DNA of 42,122 nucleotides, from NCBI GenBank assembly GCA_029259415.1, contig JAPDIW010000043.1, positions 1 through 42,122 on the forward strand. The letters run 5' to 3'. A program made the translations under genes and the position numbers. Within the stretch, counting starts at the first letter, position 1. Every line of letters starts with the position of its first letter. Source of the DNA: Archaeoglobi archaeon (GTDB lineage Archaea; Halobacteriota; Archaeoglobi; Archaeoglobales; Archaeoglobaceae). A model generated the notes under the pieces. It was given only the letters and a program-made list of their open reading frames with translations, ran no database searches and was not told where the DNA came from. Shown here one piece after another: positions 32,728 to 42,040 of the stretch.

Positions 32728-34223
32728 GTCGCAGTAATTTAGTAAAGGGGGGTTGTTCCGAGAAAGAGAGGCAAGTAAGTGCTGTGGAATTTTATTGGAC
32801 AGGACATCCTTTTGTGGATGCAGGTTTGGTTGCGATTTTACTAATTGCCAAGAAGAGTAAACCAGAAGAACTTACTGAAAAAGACATAGAAAAGGCGATA
32901 AAGTTTACTTCTGAACTCTATGCAACAAAGGAATGGAGTTCCGGTTATATTCACGGAATGATTTTCCCCAACAACGGAATACTTATGGCAAATCCAAGCA
33001 TGGGCAAAAGTAGATCACCTGAAAAAATAGCAAAGAGGCTTAGAATTCTTTACGAAAATATTTCGACAACTATGAACGAAGAATATGAAAGTAGGTGTAT
33101 AATTTGTGGCAGACAAAAACCAGCGTACGAGTTTCCACAACTATCCAAAGATGTGGTCAGATCAGGAATAGTTAGATCGGTTTTTTCATTGCTTGGTACC
33201 GGTGATGTGAACAATTTCTTTCCGTCGGCAAACATAAAAGGAGCTGATGTATGCACACACTGTCTTTTTTTGACCCAATTCATGCCGCTCGCATCTTACA
33301 GACTTTCGAGAGTATTGGTAATACACGCCTACCCCTATGAAGTCATGCTTGAGCTTTCTAAAGAAGCTCTTAAAGATGTAAAGAAAAGTAAACTCGCTTC
33401 TCAAGCGAGAGGATTTAGAAGGCCAGAAAACTTCCTTTTCCACATTATAGGAGAAATAACGAGAAAAATAGAAAGAGATAACTTTTGGGAGAGGGCTTCA
33501 ATAACCCTCTACTATTTTATATGTAACAACCAGAATCAAATTTTAGATGTTATCCACGTTCCAACTCCAGTGCTAAGATTTGTCACTTATGCGAGCACAA
33601 AAAATGAGTGGAAGCGTATTGTTTCAATGGGGTGGGAGAAAACACCAAAAGAAGAACAATTTGAAGAGTTTGAGCGCAAATACTCTAATAAAGTTTATAC
33701 AAAACTTTTGAATTACGAAAGCATTTTGCCATATTTTTACAACTGGAAGGAGAAAAGAGTAAATGCGAGTTGGGATCTTTTGGCTTTTTATTGCAAGGAG
33801 GTGATGGGGTTGAATGAGAAAGCTTTGGATTTTATAAAAGATGTCGGAGACAGAATAGTTGAAACTTTGAACATGCTACCTACTAACAAAATGAGAAAAA
33901 GAGTCAGAGAACTAGAAACTGCAGAAGAAAAGGGGAGAGGTTTGGGTCGATTTGCATCGTTTTTTGTGAGATTAGAAAAGGATAGGCAAGAATTGGGTAT
34001 TGCAACACCACTAATGACGTTCGACGAATTTGCAAAAATTCTTACAGCTTATGGGGAAGATATAAATGTCTCTTGGAAGACTGTTAAGAATCTTATTCTG
34101 TTTCGCATTTATGAAAAGCTGCACGATAAATTAATAGAAACTGGAAAAACTAAAGATGAGTTTGAGGGATTTGAAGAGGAGGAGGGTTTAAGCATTTATA
34201 CTGAAGGGGGTGATGAGGTATGA
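32724..34223 (+). CDS. cas8: Type I-B large subunit, Cas8 (Cst1/CXXC-CXXC family)
   Basis: 499 aa. The large subunit of Cascade reads the PAM and recruits Cas3. The N-terminal segment FYWTGHPFVDAGLVAILLI is typical of Cst1-type Cas8. Two Cys pairs, CIIC at about residue 124 and CTHC at about 177, form the zinc site that names the family. The C-terminal about 140 residues are helical (LNEKALDFIKDVGDRIVETL) and may also be made separately (see 33804-34223). Start ATG overlaps the cas6 stop. Clearly AT-rich compared with cas1. Its stop overlaps the next start. Confidence 0.85.
   Translation: MSRSNLVKGGCSEKERQVSAVEFYWTGHPFVDAGLVAILLIAKKSKPEELTEKDIEKAIKFTSELYATKEWSSGYIHGMIFPNNGILMANPSMGKSRSPEKIAKRLRILYENISTTMNEEYESRCIICGRQKPAYEFPQLSKDVVRSGIVRSVFSLLGTGDVNNFFPSANIKGADVCTHCLFLTQFMPLASYRLSRVLVIHAYPYEVMLELSKEALKDVKKSKLASQARGFRRPENFLFHIIGEITRKIERDNFWERASITLYYFICNNQNQILDVIHVPTPVLRFVTYASTKNEWKRIVSMGWEKTPKEEQFEEFERKYSNKVYTKLLNYESILPYFYNWKEKRVNASWDLLAFYCKEVMGLNEKALDFIKDVGDRIVETLNMLPTNKMRKRVRELETAEEKGRGLGRFASFFVRLEKDRQELGIATPLMTFDEFAKILTAYGEDINVSWKTVKNLILFRIYEKLHDKLIETGKTKDEFEGFEEEEGLSIYTEGGDEV
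33797..33803 (+). promoter_or_regulatory. Strong internal Shine-Dalgarno inside cas8
   Basis: GGAGGTG lies inside cas8, followed by in-frame ATG 33804 (close spacing) and in-frame TTG 33810 (6-8 base spacing, the better distance). A full anti-SD match inside a coding region is unusual and is what is seen where Cas11 is made from an internal start. Confidence 0.55.
33804..34223 (+). CDS. Candidate Cas11 small subunit translated from within cas8
   Basis: In-frame start ATG 33804 (139 aa) or TTG 33810 (137 aa) behind the internal GGAGGTG would yield a basic-to-acidic, all-helical protein: MGLNEKALDFIKDVGDRIVE, TNKMRKRVRELETAEEKGRG, FASFFVRLEKDRQELG, and TVKNLILFRIYEKLHDKLI. Size and helical character match Cas11. 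Internal translation of Cas11 from cas8/cas10d genes is established for types I-B, I-C and I-D. No separate cas11 gene exists in the operon. The product here is inferred, not shown. Confidence 0.55.
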   Translation: MGLNEKALDFIKDVGDRIVETLNMLPTNKMRKRVRELETAEEKGRGLGRFASFFVRLEKDRQELGIATPLMTFDEFAKILTAYGEDINVSWKTVKNLILFRIYEKLHDKLIETGKTKDEFEGFEEEEGLSIYTEGGDEV

Positions 34224-35335
34224 AGTTTGCTGTTGGAATGGTTTTGATAGACGCTCCACACTCGGCCCTAAATATGCTGGGTCAAACAGGAGTTGCAGAA
34301 GAGAACAGAGTAGAAGTAAAGAAACTTAGAAAAGGCCGAGAAATGTATGCTTATGTATCTTCACAAGCATGGCGTTATTGGTGGAGAAAAACTTTAGAAG
34401 AACACTATGAGTGGAAGATATCTCCTCTTTTTAGGGCAGAAAAGCAAGTGTTTACAGCGGCCAATCCGATTAAGTACGATGATGACGATGTTTTTGGTTA
34501 TATGTGGGCACCAAAAACCCAAAGAGGTGATGAAGGAGGCTTCGCCTTAACTAGAATTTCTCCGCTTAAAACGACACCTCTAATTTCAATCCTTCCAACC
34601 AGAAACTCTTTAACGGAGGATAAAGGGTTTGCTTCTAGACATGAGGGAGACCCAGTACCTTACAATAATGAGTTTTATTCAACTATACTGAAAGGTGTAT
34701 TTTCTCTAGATCTTGATAGTATTGGTAAATTTAATATCAAATACAAGTCGGGTTATCTGAACTTGATTACACCCAAATCAATAGAGAGACTGACTCAGAA
34801 CGTTTCCAAGAAAGATAAAGTAAAAAAAGCCATTAATAGAGCCCTCAAAGAGATGGATTATGAAAACAATTATTTAAAACCAGCAAAAGAAATTGGTGTA
34901 AAGATTAACGAAAAAGAATGGATAATGCCAAACGAAATCAGAAAGAAAAGAGCGAGCGAGACGATTAAAGCACTTAGGTACATATTCGGAGGCGCAAAGC
35001 AAACACAATATCTTACGGACGTAACACCGAAATTTGCAATCTTAGCGATGCTTGAGGGTGGTATAAATCCGTTTATAAGTGGAATTGTTTACGAAGAGAA
35101 AGGAGAAGTAAAATTTGACTCAGAAGCTTTGATTTCAAGGATGCTTGAGTTTGCAGACATTTTAAATCCAAAGAAGCTGTTTGTTGGCAAAGATAAAGGA
35201 TTCATGAAAGAATGGGACGAAGAGATATCTAAAGTCAAACACACTCTAAGCGAGAATGGAATTAGTGTTGAAATCACTACAGTCGGTGATGCGTTAGAAA
35301 AGTTTGCCAAAGAAGTTGAAGCTTACTACGGTTGA
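34220..35335 (+). CDS. cas7: Type I-B backbone subunit Cas7 (Cst2/DevR family)
   Basis: 371 aa. Several copies polymerise along the crRNA spacer to form the Cascade backbone. The N terminus AVGMVLIDAPHSALNMLG with the S-x-L-N pattern, KLRKGREMYAYVSSQAWRYW, and FALTRISPLKTTPLISI are the DevR/Cst2 pattern (RRM-like fold with an SSQAxR motif). GGAKQTQYLTDVTPKFAILA follows later. The start overlaps the cas8 stop and cas5 starts three bases after its stop, so stoichiometric translation is likely. Confidence 0.88.
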   Translation: MKFAVGMVLIDAPHSALNMLGQTGVAEENRVEVKKLRKGREMYAYVSSQAWRYWWRKTLEEHYEWKISPLFRAEKQVFTAANPIKYDDDDVFGYMWAPKTQRGDEGGFALTRISPLKTTPLISILPTRNSLTEDKGFASRHEGDPVPYNNEFYSTILKGVFSLDLDSIGKFNIKYKSGYLNLITPKSIERLTQNVSKKDKVKKAINRALKEMDYENNYLKPAKEIGVKINEKEWIMPNEIRKKRASETIKALRYIFGGAKQTQYLTDVTPKFAILAMLEGGINPFISGIVYEEKGEVKFDSEALISRMLEFADILNPKKLFVGKDKGFMKEWDEEISKVKHTLSENGISVEITTVGDALEKFAKEVEAYYG

Positions 35336-35338
35336 TAT

Positions 35339-35986
35339 ATGATTCGCGTAAAAATAAAAAGTTGGACTGCAAGTTTCCGGTATCCTACATTCCAGTCAGG
35401 GTATCAGCCAACTTTACCCGTTCCACCGCTTTCTACCATCCAAGGACTTCTGTCAGCGGCCAGAGGAGAGATAGTCTCTTTCAGCGAAATTCCATTTTTC
35501 GGGTATGTTTTCATAAGTAATGGTACAGGAGTCGATTTGGAAAGAATCTATGCATTAGGAAAACCAGAGACAGATGTAATAAAGCGAGAAGTGTTGTTTG
35601 ACAATATTCTTTATCTTTATTTACCAGAAGAGTGGGGGGAATATTTCAAAAAACCGAGATTTCAATTATTGCTCGGTCGTTCAAGCGACATAGCAACTGT
35701 AGAAAAGATAGATAAGGTTGAACTTGAGGAAAAAACGAACGTTCCTGTTGGTGGGGTTGTTGTTCCCATGAATTCTGGCTTGCCAGGTATGGTTCACGCA
35801 CTTCCAGTCGAATTTGATTACTCAACAATTCCAAGAAGGGCAAAATTGGTAAAACCATTTGTTGTTCTACCATTTCCAAAGAATATAGCCCAGAGAAAGA
35901 GGCAGACTTTCCACGGCAGTCTTCCTTATGACCCTCAAATAGACATCGGAGTATGGCTATATGAAGGTCTGCATGGCAAAGTTTAA
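35339..35986 (+). CDS. cas5: Type I-B Cas5 (Cas5t/Cst-type)
   Basis: 215 aa. Cas5 caps the crRNA 5' handle in Cascade. The N-terminal RAMP signature is clear: IKSWTASFRYPTFQSGYQPT, then PVPPLSTIQGLLSAARG. A short C-terminal domain with GGVVVPMNSGLPGMVHALPV follows. The gene ends 26 bases inside the start of cas3, an overlap that ties their translation. Cas6, not Cas5, should do the processing because cas6 is present. Confidence 0.88.
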   Translation: MIRVKIKSWTASFRYPTFQSGYQPTLPVPPLSTIQGLLSAARGEIVSFSEIPFFGYVFISNGTGVDLERIYALGKPETDVIKREVLFDNILYLYLPEEWGEYFKKPRFQLLLGRSSDIATVEKIDKVELEEKTNVPVGGVVVPMNSGLPGMVHALPVEFDYSTIPRRAKLVKPFVVLPFPKNIAQRKRQTFHGSLPYDPQIDIGVWLYEGLHGKV

Positions 35987-38177
35987 CCCAAACGATTTTC
36001 TTGAATGTCATGTAAATGATGCCATTAATGTGATGAAGAGCATAAAAACTGCCTTTCCTTGGATTTCTGAAATACGCAAAAATTTCTGGGAGCTTCTTTT
36101 TTATTCTATTCTTTTGCATGATTTAGGCAAGTGTGCAATAGGATTCCAAATTGCTGGTGCAAAAGGAAAAATCTGGGGGTACAGACATGAGATCCTTTCG
36201 ACGGCGTTTTCACAGTTTTTAGATTACGAAGAGGAAGAAAGAAATTTGATATCCCTTGCAACTATGACCCACCACAAATACTTGGATGACCCTAGCCTTA
36301 CAGTACCAACTAGAGCTGAAGAATTTGTATGGAGGAGTTACCTTGATAAGATTGATGAGGTTCTTAAAAATTCCGACTATATTGAGGAAGTTTTTATGCC
36401 TAAAATCCCGTACTGGGAGATTTACGTATTTGGCAAAACTATTGGCAAGTTTAAACTCTCAGGTGACTGGAAGTCGAGACTTGGAGAATTCGACTTTGAC
36501 AGCCTTCTAAATTGGTATGATCGAAATTGGGAAAAATACAAGGAAGAACTAATTTTTCTCAAGGGACTGTTAAATGCATGCGACCATCTATCATCTGCAG
36601 GTGAGAATTCAGTAAGGTTTCTTCCCCCCATAGCTGATACTATAGCATTCAGAATCCCAAGAGAGGATTGGAGACCTTTGCAGAAGCAAGCAAATCAGAT
36701 TAAAGAGAATCTCCTTCTCCGGGCCCCTACAGGGTATGGAAAAACTGAAAGCGCTCTTTTATGGGCAGATGTCAACAGCCATAAAAACAAAAACGGAGTT
36801 TCTAACAGGATTTTCTATGTTCTCCCGTATAAAGCGAGTATTAATGCGATGTATGAGAGAATGTTAGACTACTTCAGAAGTCCAGAGCTAGTTGGTGTTT
36901 TGCACAGCTCTTCTTCCTATTACCTCTACGCTTCAAATTTTGAATACAAACGTCTTTCGAGTCTTTACCAAAAAATATACACACCTTTGAAGGTCACAAC
37001 ACCATTTCAGATAATGAAGGCGTTTTTTGGTGTTGGTTTCTTTGAAATGACGTTGAGCGAGCTGAAAAATGCTCTGCTAATCTTTGATGAAATACATGCC
37101 TACGAACCAAATATTCTAGGCATAATTCTCGCAATGCTGGAGATACTTAAGGAATACAAAACGAAAGCTCTAATCATGTCTGCAACTCTGCCAGACTTTA
37201 TTGAGGATCTTTTTGTGGAGTTGTTGAAGCCAGAAAGGTTGGAAATTCCGAGAAATGACGCCGATTTATTCACAAGGCACCGTATTATAATCGTTAGGGG
37301 GAATATTGAGGAAAACCTTCAAGATTTTGCAGAGGAATTTAAGGAGAGAAATCTCACACCTGCATTAATTACATGTAACACTGTCGATAGAGCTATTGAG
37401 GTTTACAAGAGACTTAGAAGCCTTGGATATCGAGCTATGCTCCTACACAGCAGGTTTACATATGGAGACAGAGAGGAGCTTGAAAGAAAATTAAAGCAAG
37501 ACCTGAGCAGTTATGACTTCGTCGTTGCAACACAGGTTGTCGAAGTATCGCTGGATATAAGCTTTCGGACTATATTAACTGAACCAGCACCTCTTGATGC
37601 ACTTATTCAGAGGTTTGGAAGAGTGAACCGACAGGGCTGGAAGGAAAAGCGAATATCTGATGTCTATGTTCTAACTGAAGGATCAGAGAAGGATAAAAAC
37701 GTTTACAAACCATATGACGTTGTAAGAGAGAGTATTAAAATTTTAGAAAGTTTAGACGGGCATGAACTCAAGGAGTCTCTTATCCCCAATCTTGTATCTC
37801 AGAGCTACTCCAAACATAAGAATCAGCTCATCAAAGAAATTAATGAATATAGAGCCACTGCTCTCGAACTTTTTGAAGACTTACAACCACTCAAAAAGAC
37901 TGAGAGTGAAGATGAATTTTACAGAATGTTCCAAGGTTTAGAAGTGGTACCGGCGAGATTTGAAAGTAGAGTGGACGAACTGATTAACAGCGGGAGAGGA
38001 GTAGAAGTTTATCGGTATTTGGTGCCTCTACCATACTGGAAGTTCTTTGCTTTAAAGAATAAATTTGGTGAAATAATTAATTACAACAGAAATCACAGAA
38101 TATTTGTTGCTAATCTAAAATACAATCACGAGCTTGGACTTACTGACGAAATCGAGGATTCTGCAACGATTATTTAA
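35961..38177 (+). CDS. cas3: Cas3 HD nuclease-helicase
   Basis: 738 aa, HD nuclease and SF2 helicase in one chain. Cas3 unwinds and degrades target DNA marked by Cascade. HD domain: LLHDLGKCAIGFQ (His53, Asp54), GYRHEILS (His76), MTHHKYLDD (His104-105). Helicase: Walker A RAPTGYGKTESALLW at about 253-267, DEIH box LIFDEIHAYEP at about 373, motif III SATLPD at about 406, motif VI LIQRFGRVNRQGW at about 548. Start ATG 35961 has GGAG 8 bases upstream within cas5; ATG 35973 is the alternative. AT-rich. It ends 74 bases from the convergent cas2. Confidence 0.93.
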   Translation: MKVCMAKFNPNDFLECHVNDAINVMKSIKTAFPWISEIRKNFWELLFYSILLHDLGKCAIGFQIAGAKGKIWGYRHEILSTAFSQFLDYEEEERNLISLATMTHHKYLDDPSLTVPTRAEEFVWRSYLDKIDEVLKNSDYIEEVFMPKIPYWEIYVFGKTIGKFKLSGDWKSRLGEFDFDSLLNWYDRNWEKYKEELIFLKGLLNACDHLSSAGENSVRFLPPIADTIAFRIPREDWRPLQKQANQIKENLLLRAPTGYGKTESALLWADVNSHKNKNGVSNRIFYVLPYKASINAMYERMLDYFRSPELVGVLHSSSSYYLYASNFEYKRLSSLYQKIYTPLKVTTPFQIMKAFFGVGFFEMTLSELKNALLIFDEIHAYEPNILGIILAMLEILKEYKTKALIMSATLPDFIEDLFVELLKPERLEIPRNDADLFTRHRIIIVRGNIEENLQDFAEEFKERNLTPALITCNTVDRAIEVYKRLRSLGYRAMLLHSRFTYGDREELERKLKQDLSSYDFVVATQVVEVSLDISFRTILTEPAPLDALIQRFGRVNRQGWKEKRISDVYVLTEGSEKDKNVYKPYDVVRESIKILESLDGHELKESLIPNLVSQSYSKHKNQLIKEINEYRATALELFEDLQPLKKTESEDEFYRMFQGLEVVPARFESRVDELINSGRGVEVYRYLVPLPYWKFFALKNKFGEIINYNRNHRIFVANLKYNHELGLTDEIEDSATII

Positions 38178-38251
38178 AAACTAATATTATAGCAGATCTT
38201 GTAAGTTTTATGGTTAAAGTTTGCAAAAAATGGATTTTTACAGAACCACAA

Positions 38252-38515
38252 TCAGATTACTTCATCCATGCTGCTCTTCTCCACTCCAATAACTTCTCTC
38301 TTCATCGCATCAGCACTTCTAAGCCTGTATATCACAATCATGTCCTCCTCCTCGTTTATAATCTCCCTCAGCCCCATCTTGACTTCCTCAAGGTCTGCCT
38401 GCGTTAGTTCGCCCTCAAACAGCGAATTCTGAATCCAGTTCAGGTGCTTCCTGAGAAACTTCTTTACCTTATTTACCCTCTCGACATTAACATCGTAGGC
38501 GATTATCACATACAT
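38252..38515 (-). CDS. cas2: CRISPR adaptation protein Cas2
   Basis: 87 aa. A Cas2 dimer bridges two Cas1 dimers to form the spacer integrase. Ferredoxin-like fold, with the first strand MYVIIAYDVN and the conserved Asp8. FLRKHLNWIQNSLFEGELTQ follows, the usual helix 1 and strand 2. ATG 38515 is preferred over the GTG at 38527 because the protein then begins right at the first strand and GGTGG precedes it. Last gene of cas4-cas1-cas2, two bases after cas1. Higher GC than the interference genes. Confidence 0.93.
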   Translation of the reverse strand: MYVIIAYDVNVERVNKVKKFLRKHLNWIQNSLFEGELTQADLEEVKMGLREIINEEEDMIVIYRLRSADAMKREVIGVEKSSMDEVI

Positions 38516-38517
38516 TG

Positions 38518-39486
38518 CTACCACCACATCACAAAGGGCTTGTACTTCTCAGCATTCAGGATGTGCTTAACGAGCTTGTAGCATTCAAGCCTTATCAGCC
38601 GCTGATAGGAGACTTTCCTGCCCAGCGTTCTGTGCTTTATAGTCCTCTCAAGTCTCTCGTTGAATGCCTTTAGAAACTTCTTTTTTCCGCTCTCACTCAG
38701 AAGGACGCCCCTAAACTCTTCATCAAAATCCCCTTCATCAACCATTTTCTTATTGACGAGGGAGATGACGAGCCTGTCCACGAGGAGAGGCTTGAAAATC
38801 TCAGCAATGTCGAGCGAGAGGCTGAATCTCCTCTCAGAAGGCTCGTGGAGATAGCTAATTGCCGGATGGAGTTGGGTGTGGTAGATTTCGGTAAGAACCG
38901 CAGAATACAGGAGAGAGTTTCCGAAGCTGATCATGGCGTTAACTTCATTCTCTGGCGGTTGTCTGCTCCTCTTCTCGAACTTCATTCCGGTCAGAATGCT
39001 GTCGAACTTTGAGTAATACTCCGTCCTTGCTGCAGCTTCAGTTCCCATCACTTCCTCCACGCTTTCTGCCTCACCAAGGCTCTGAAGAGCTGAAATTACT
39101 CCTGTATCATCCTCCCCACTCCTCCTCAGCACACGTGCCATGTTCATAATACTACCTTCAACGAAAGCCTTTGCCAAATATAGCCTCCTCTCCCTGTCAA
39201 GGTAGTGCTCAGCCTGCCTCACCACCACTTCACCCGAAATCAGGCTCTCTCTGGGGTAAAACGAGCCAGTATAGTAGCCGTATCTGTTGAAGAAGTGCAC
39301 GCACACACCTTCCCTGGCCAGATAGTTGAGAGCCTGTGAGGTTATTGTAAGCGAGCCGAGAGCGTATATGGCGTAGATTGAGTTTATCGGAATTGGCCTT
39401 CTTCCTTCGGCGTTCTCAAAGTATATCGTGTTCTCCTTCCTTTTCAGCTTGCCGTCAGAGACTATGTAGAAGTTCTTTTTCCTCAT
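38518..39486 (-). CDS. cas1: CRISPR integrase Cas1
   Basis: 322 aa, Cas1b type. It captures prespacers and inserts them at the leader end of the array. The beta N-terminal domain is followed by the helical catalytic domain. Metal ligands are visible: Glu150 in [13 protein letters not shown], His214 in [15 protein letters not shown], and Asp226/Glu229 in [34 protein letters not shown] is the conserved C-terminal block, ending FVMWW. Overlap-free but tight with cas2 and three bases from cas4. GC content looks like the host's core genes, unlike cas8-cas7-cas3. Confidence 0.96.
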   Translation of the reverse strand: MRKKNFYIVSDGKLKRKENTIYFENAEGRRPIPINSIYAIYALGSLTITSQALNYLAREGVCVHFFNRYGYYTGSFYPRESLISGEVVVRQAEHYLDRERRLYLAKAFVEGSIMNMARVLRRSGEDDTGVISALQSLGEAESVEEVMGTEAAARTEYYSKFDSILTGMKFEKRSRQPPENEVNAMISFGNSLLYSAVLTEIYHTQLHPAISYLHEPSERRFSLSLDIAEIFKPLLVDRLVISLVNKKMVDEGDFDEEFRGVLLSESGKKKFLKAFNERLERTIKHRTLGRKVSYQRLIRLECYKLVKHILNAEKYKPFVMWW

Positions 39487-39489
39487 TTG

Positions 39490-39993
39490 TCACCCTGAAA
39501 AACAGAACTCAAAATAAGCACACTTTCTGCAGTGCTTTTTCCTGACGGGCTTTGGCATCTCCTTTTTTCTCTTCAACTCGTCGATTTCCCTCAAAATCTT
39601 CTCCAAATCTTTTGACTTCTCCTCGTCCAGCTCGACATTCACAACTTCCTTGCTCTTTGGATATGTGATTCTGCCCTTGGCGGATATTCCAAGATTGGAG
39701 AGGTAAAAGAGATAGTAGAGCATCTGGAAAATGTCAGCTTTTTCCATTGATTTCGCCTTCTTTACCTCCTGAATCTCCAGCTCATTTCCTTTCCTGACAA
39801 CATCTATTGCTATTGCCCCAATCTGAACATCTTTTCTTTCTCTCTGGTAGAATTCCTTATGGACGAGCTTTCCGAGTTTTACAATATCGCTTTCCCTCTC
39901 CAAATTCACGTTGTGGCTGAAAAGCCATAGTTTGGTCTTACAAACAAAGTAATAGTTAACCTCTACACCTCTGATGTACATTTCATCAACCAT
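39490..39993 (-). CDS. cas4: Cas4 iron-sulfur exonuclease
   Basis: 167 aa. Cas4 trims prespacers and sets PAM-dependent orientation with Cas1-Cas2. The four 4Fe-4S cysteines are Cys18 (YYFVCKTKLWLF), Cys155, Cys158 and Cys164 (HCRKCAYFEFC). The RecB-type nuclease core shows His45, Asp64 (IAIDVV), Glu76-x-Lys78 (IQEVKKAKS) and the Q-x-x-x-Y helix (FQMLYYLFYL). All catalytic residues are present. First gene of the leftward adaptation operon, with its promoter facing the CRISPR leader. ATG 39981 is an alternative start. Confidence 0.93.
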   Translation of the reverse strand: MVDEMYIRGVEVNYYFVCKTKLWLFSHNVNLERESDIVKLGKLVHKEFYQRERKDVQIGAIAIDVVRKGNELEIQEVKKAKSMEKADIFQMLYYLFYLSNLGISAKGRITYPKSKEVVNVELDEEKSKDLEKILREIDELKRKKEMPKPVRKKHCRKCAYFEFCFSG

Positions 39994-39999
39994 AATAAT

Positions 40000-40027
40000 T
40001 AATCCATGTTGTCTAATATATGGATTA
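40000..40027. promoter_or_regulatory. Inverted repeat over the cas4 promoter
   Basis: TAATCCAT (40000-40007) and ATGGATTA (40020-40027) form a perfect 8-bp inverted repeat with a 12-base centre. The minus-strand TATA candidate CATATATTAG (40012-40021) lies inside it, 20-30 bases before the cas4 ATG. A protein bound here would block or control cas4-cas1-cas2 transcription. Confidence 0.5.
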
Positions 40028-40388
40028 CTTCCAAAGCTACTATGAAAAGCTGCAAAAATAAACTCCGTTAAAATTGTTAAGCTTAAAAAGGCTGTTTGAT
40101 AAGGTCGCAGAATGATTTATTTTCAAATTATATTGTATATATTTTTAGTTTTTATTTACTTTATTCTGGAAATGACATAGTCTAGTATTTATTTTTAATT
40201 CCATCCATGCTGATTTGCCTTTAATTTCGTTAAAAAGCGGTGTGGTTGGTTTACATTGCAATCAATCTACAGAATAAAAATCGCACATCTTTATAAACGA
40301 CCTGCAACTTCGGGGATTTGCGAGAGTATATAAACTAAAGAAGGAACAAGAAAGCTTTAAGTTAGGAATGGAGAAAATATTACGGCCG
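40028..40388 (+). promoter_or_regulatory. CRISPR leader
   Basis: A non-coding AT-rich stretch between the divergent cas4 promoter and the first repeat. A clear BRE/TATA (GCGAGAGTATATAAAC, around 40319-40335) lies about 55 bases before the first repeat, so pre-crRNA should start near 40355-40360. A weaker TATA (TTTATAAACG, about 40290-40299) lies upstream. Long T-rich runs at 40120-40190 may give bend or termination toward cas4. New spacers are expected to enter at its right end. Confidence 0.75.
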
Positions 40389-41983
40389 GTTGAAATCAGA
40401 CCAAAATGGGATTGAAAGGATTTGAGATACCGCAAAGTGCAGTTTGAAGTGATCAAGCGTTGAAATCAGACCAAAATGGGATTGAAAGGATGCAGCGGTT
40501 GTTGGGGTTCATCAGGCATCAGCCTCGTTGAAATCAGACCAAAATGGGATTGAAAGTTCTTCCGTTAGCTGCGTAAGCCATCCCTGTCATCTTGTCGTTG
40601 AAATCAGACCAAAATGGGATTGAAAGGATGGTTCTTCCGTTTGATGAGCTTGAGAAACTAATGTTGAAATCAGACCAAAATGGGATTGAAAGACCCATAT
40701 ACAAACACATCTCCACCTCACTCCATCCTGCGTTGAAATCAGACCAAAATGGGATTGAAAGGAGTTTTCCCACTGCCTGTAATTCCGCAAATAAGCGTTG
40801 AAATCAGACCAAAATGGGATTGAAAGATGTCCACAACAACTTCTGCCACATTGACAGTGCCGCAGTTGAAATCAGACCAAAATGGGATTGAAAGAGGAAT
40901 GGTGTTTAACATCGACATTCGAAACATTTGCGTTGAAATCAGACCAAAATGGGATTGAAAGGCTTCTTCCATATTCCACCACCCTATGTCCGTTCAATTC
41001 GTTGAAATCAGACCAAAATGGGATTGAAAGGGAAGTTTTCAAGGTGCTGGTCTAAATAGCGTGTAAGGGTTGAAATCAGACCAAAATGGGATTGAAAGTT
41101 ATATAGCGTTCAAAAGCTGCTGTCAGTTCGGATGTTGAAATCAGACCAAAATGGGATTGAAAGGAATCTTGACCATATCTGCAATTTCCTCATTCTTGAT
41201 GTTGAAATCAGACCAAAATGGGATTGAAAGAAGACCCTTTGACCAAAACAGGAGTCAGCTGTACTTTGTTGAAATCAGACCAAAATGGGATTGAAAGATG
41301 TAGGTCTTATCTTGAACAGCTTAAGCAGTAACCCACCGTTGAAATCAGACCAAAATGGGATTGAAAGAGATTTTTTCGAGCCAGTCGAGGTTTGCGAAGG
41401 CAATATCGTTGAAATCAGACCAAAATGGGATTGAAAGTGAAATGCTCGCAAAGTTCAGAGCGGAAGGTAAGCTGGTTGAAATCAGACCAAAATGGGATTG
41501 AAAGGCGGCTTTTATTTCATATATAATGTTCTGTATGATCTCCAGTTGAAATCAGACCAAAATGGGATTGAAAGGTAAAATTCGAGAGGTGGCGTGTATT
41601 CTTCAAGCTCCTGTTGAAATCAGACCAAAATGGGATTGAAAGTCTCCAGCAATCGCATCAACGAAAATCTCTGCTACCACCGTTGAAATCAGACCAAAAT
41701 GGGATTGAAAGACAAGTATGCACTTCTCCTTAACTCCTCTCAAACCCATGTTGAAATCAGACCAAAATGGGATTGAAAGATTAATCTTTAAAAAGCCTGA
41801 CTCGTGCTTTAGCCATAGTTGAAATCAGACCAAAATGGGATTGAAAGCTGGATCTTTCCTCTTGTCAATAACTTTGAAGTTCCTGTTGAAATCAGACCAA
41901 AATGGGATTGAAAGGTTTTCTCTATTTTAAGAGCATACACACCTCTCTCAAGCGTTGAAATCAGACCAAAATGGGATTGAAAG
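40389..41983 (+). CRISPR. CRISPR array, 24 repeats, 23 spacers
   Basis: Repeat of 30 bp: first half GTTGAAATCAGACCA, second half AAATGGGATTGAAAG. I counted 24 copies, the first at 40389-40418 and the last at 41954-41983; all look identical, including the last. The 23 complete spacers are 35-40 bases. The ATTGAAAG 3' end gives transcription to the right, away from the leader, consistent with Cas6 leaving an 8-nt 5' handle. No degenerate terminal repeat is seen, so the array may have continued before the transposase-like gene arrived. The short reading frames across the array are repeat translation, not genes. Confidence 0.98.
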
Positions 41984-42040
41984 AAATCTGGTGTCTGTAT
42001 AGTCCCAAAAAATTTGACTTTAAATACCCTCCAACAACTA

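Noticed and set aside
40527-40662. Two neighbouring spacers sharing TTCTTCCGTT
   Set aside because: Ten bases at different offsets is within chance for 23 spacers; not evidence of primed acquisition.
40262-40972. Open frames across the CRISPR array on both strands
   Set aside because: They are translations of the repeat plus spacers, with the same peptide recurring each repeat.
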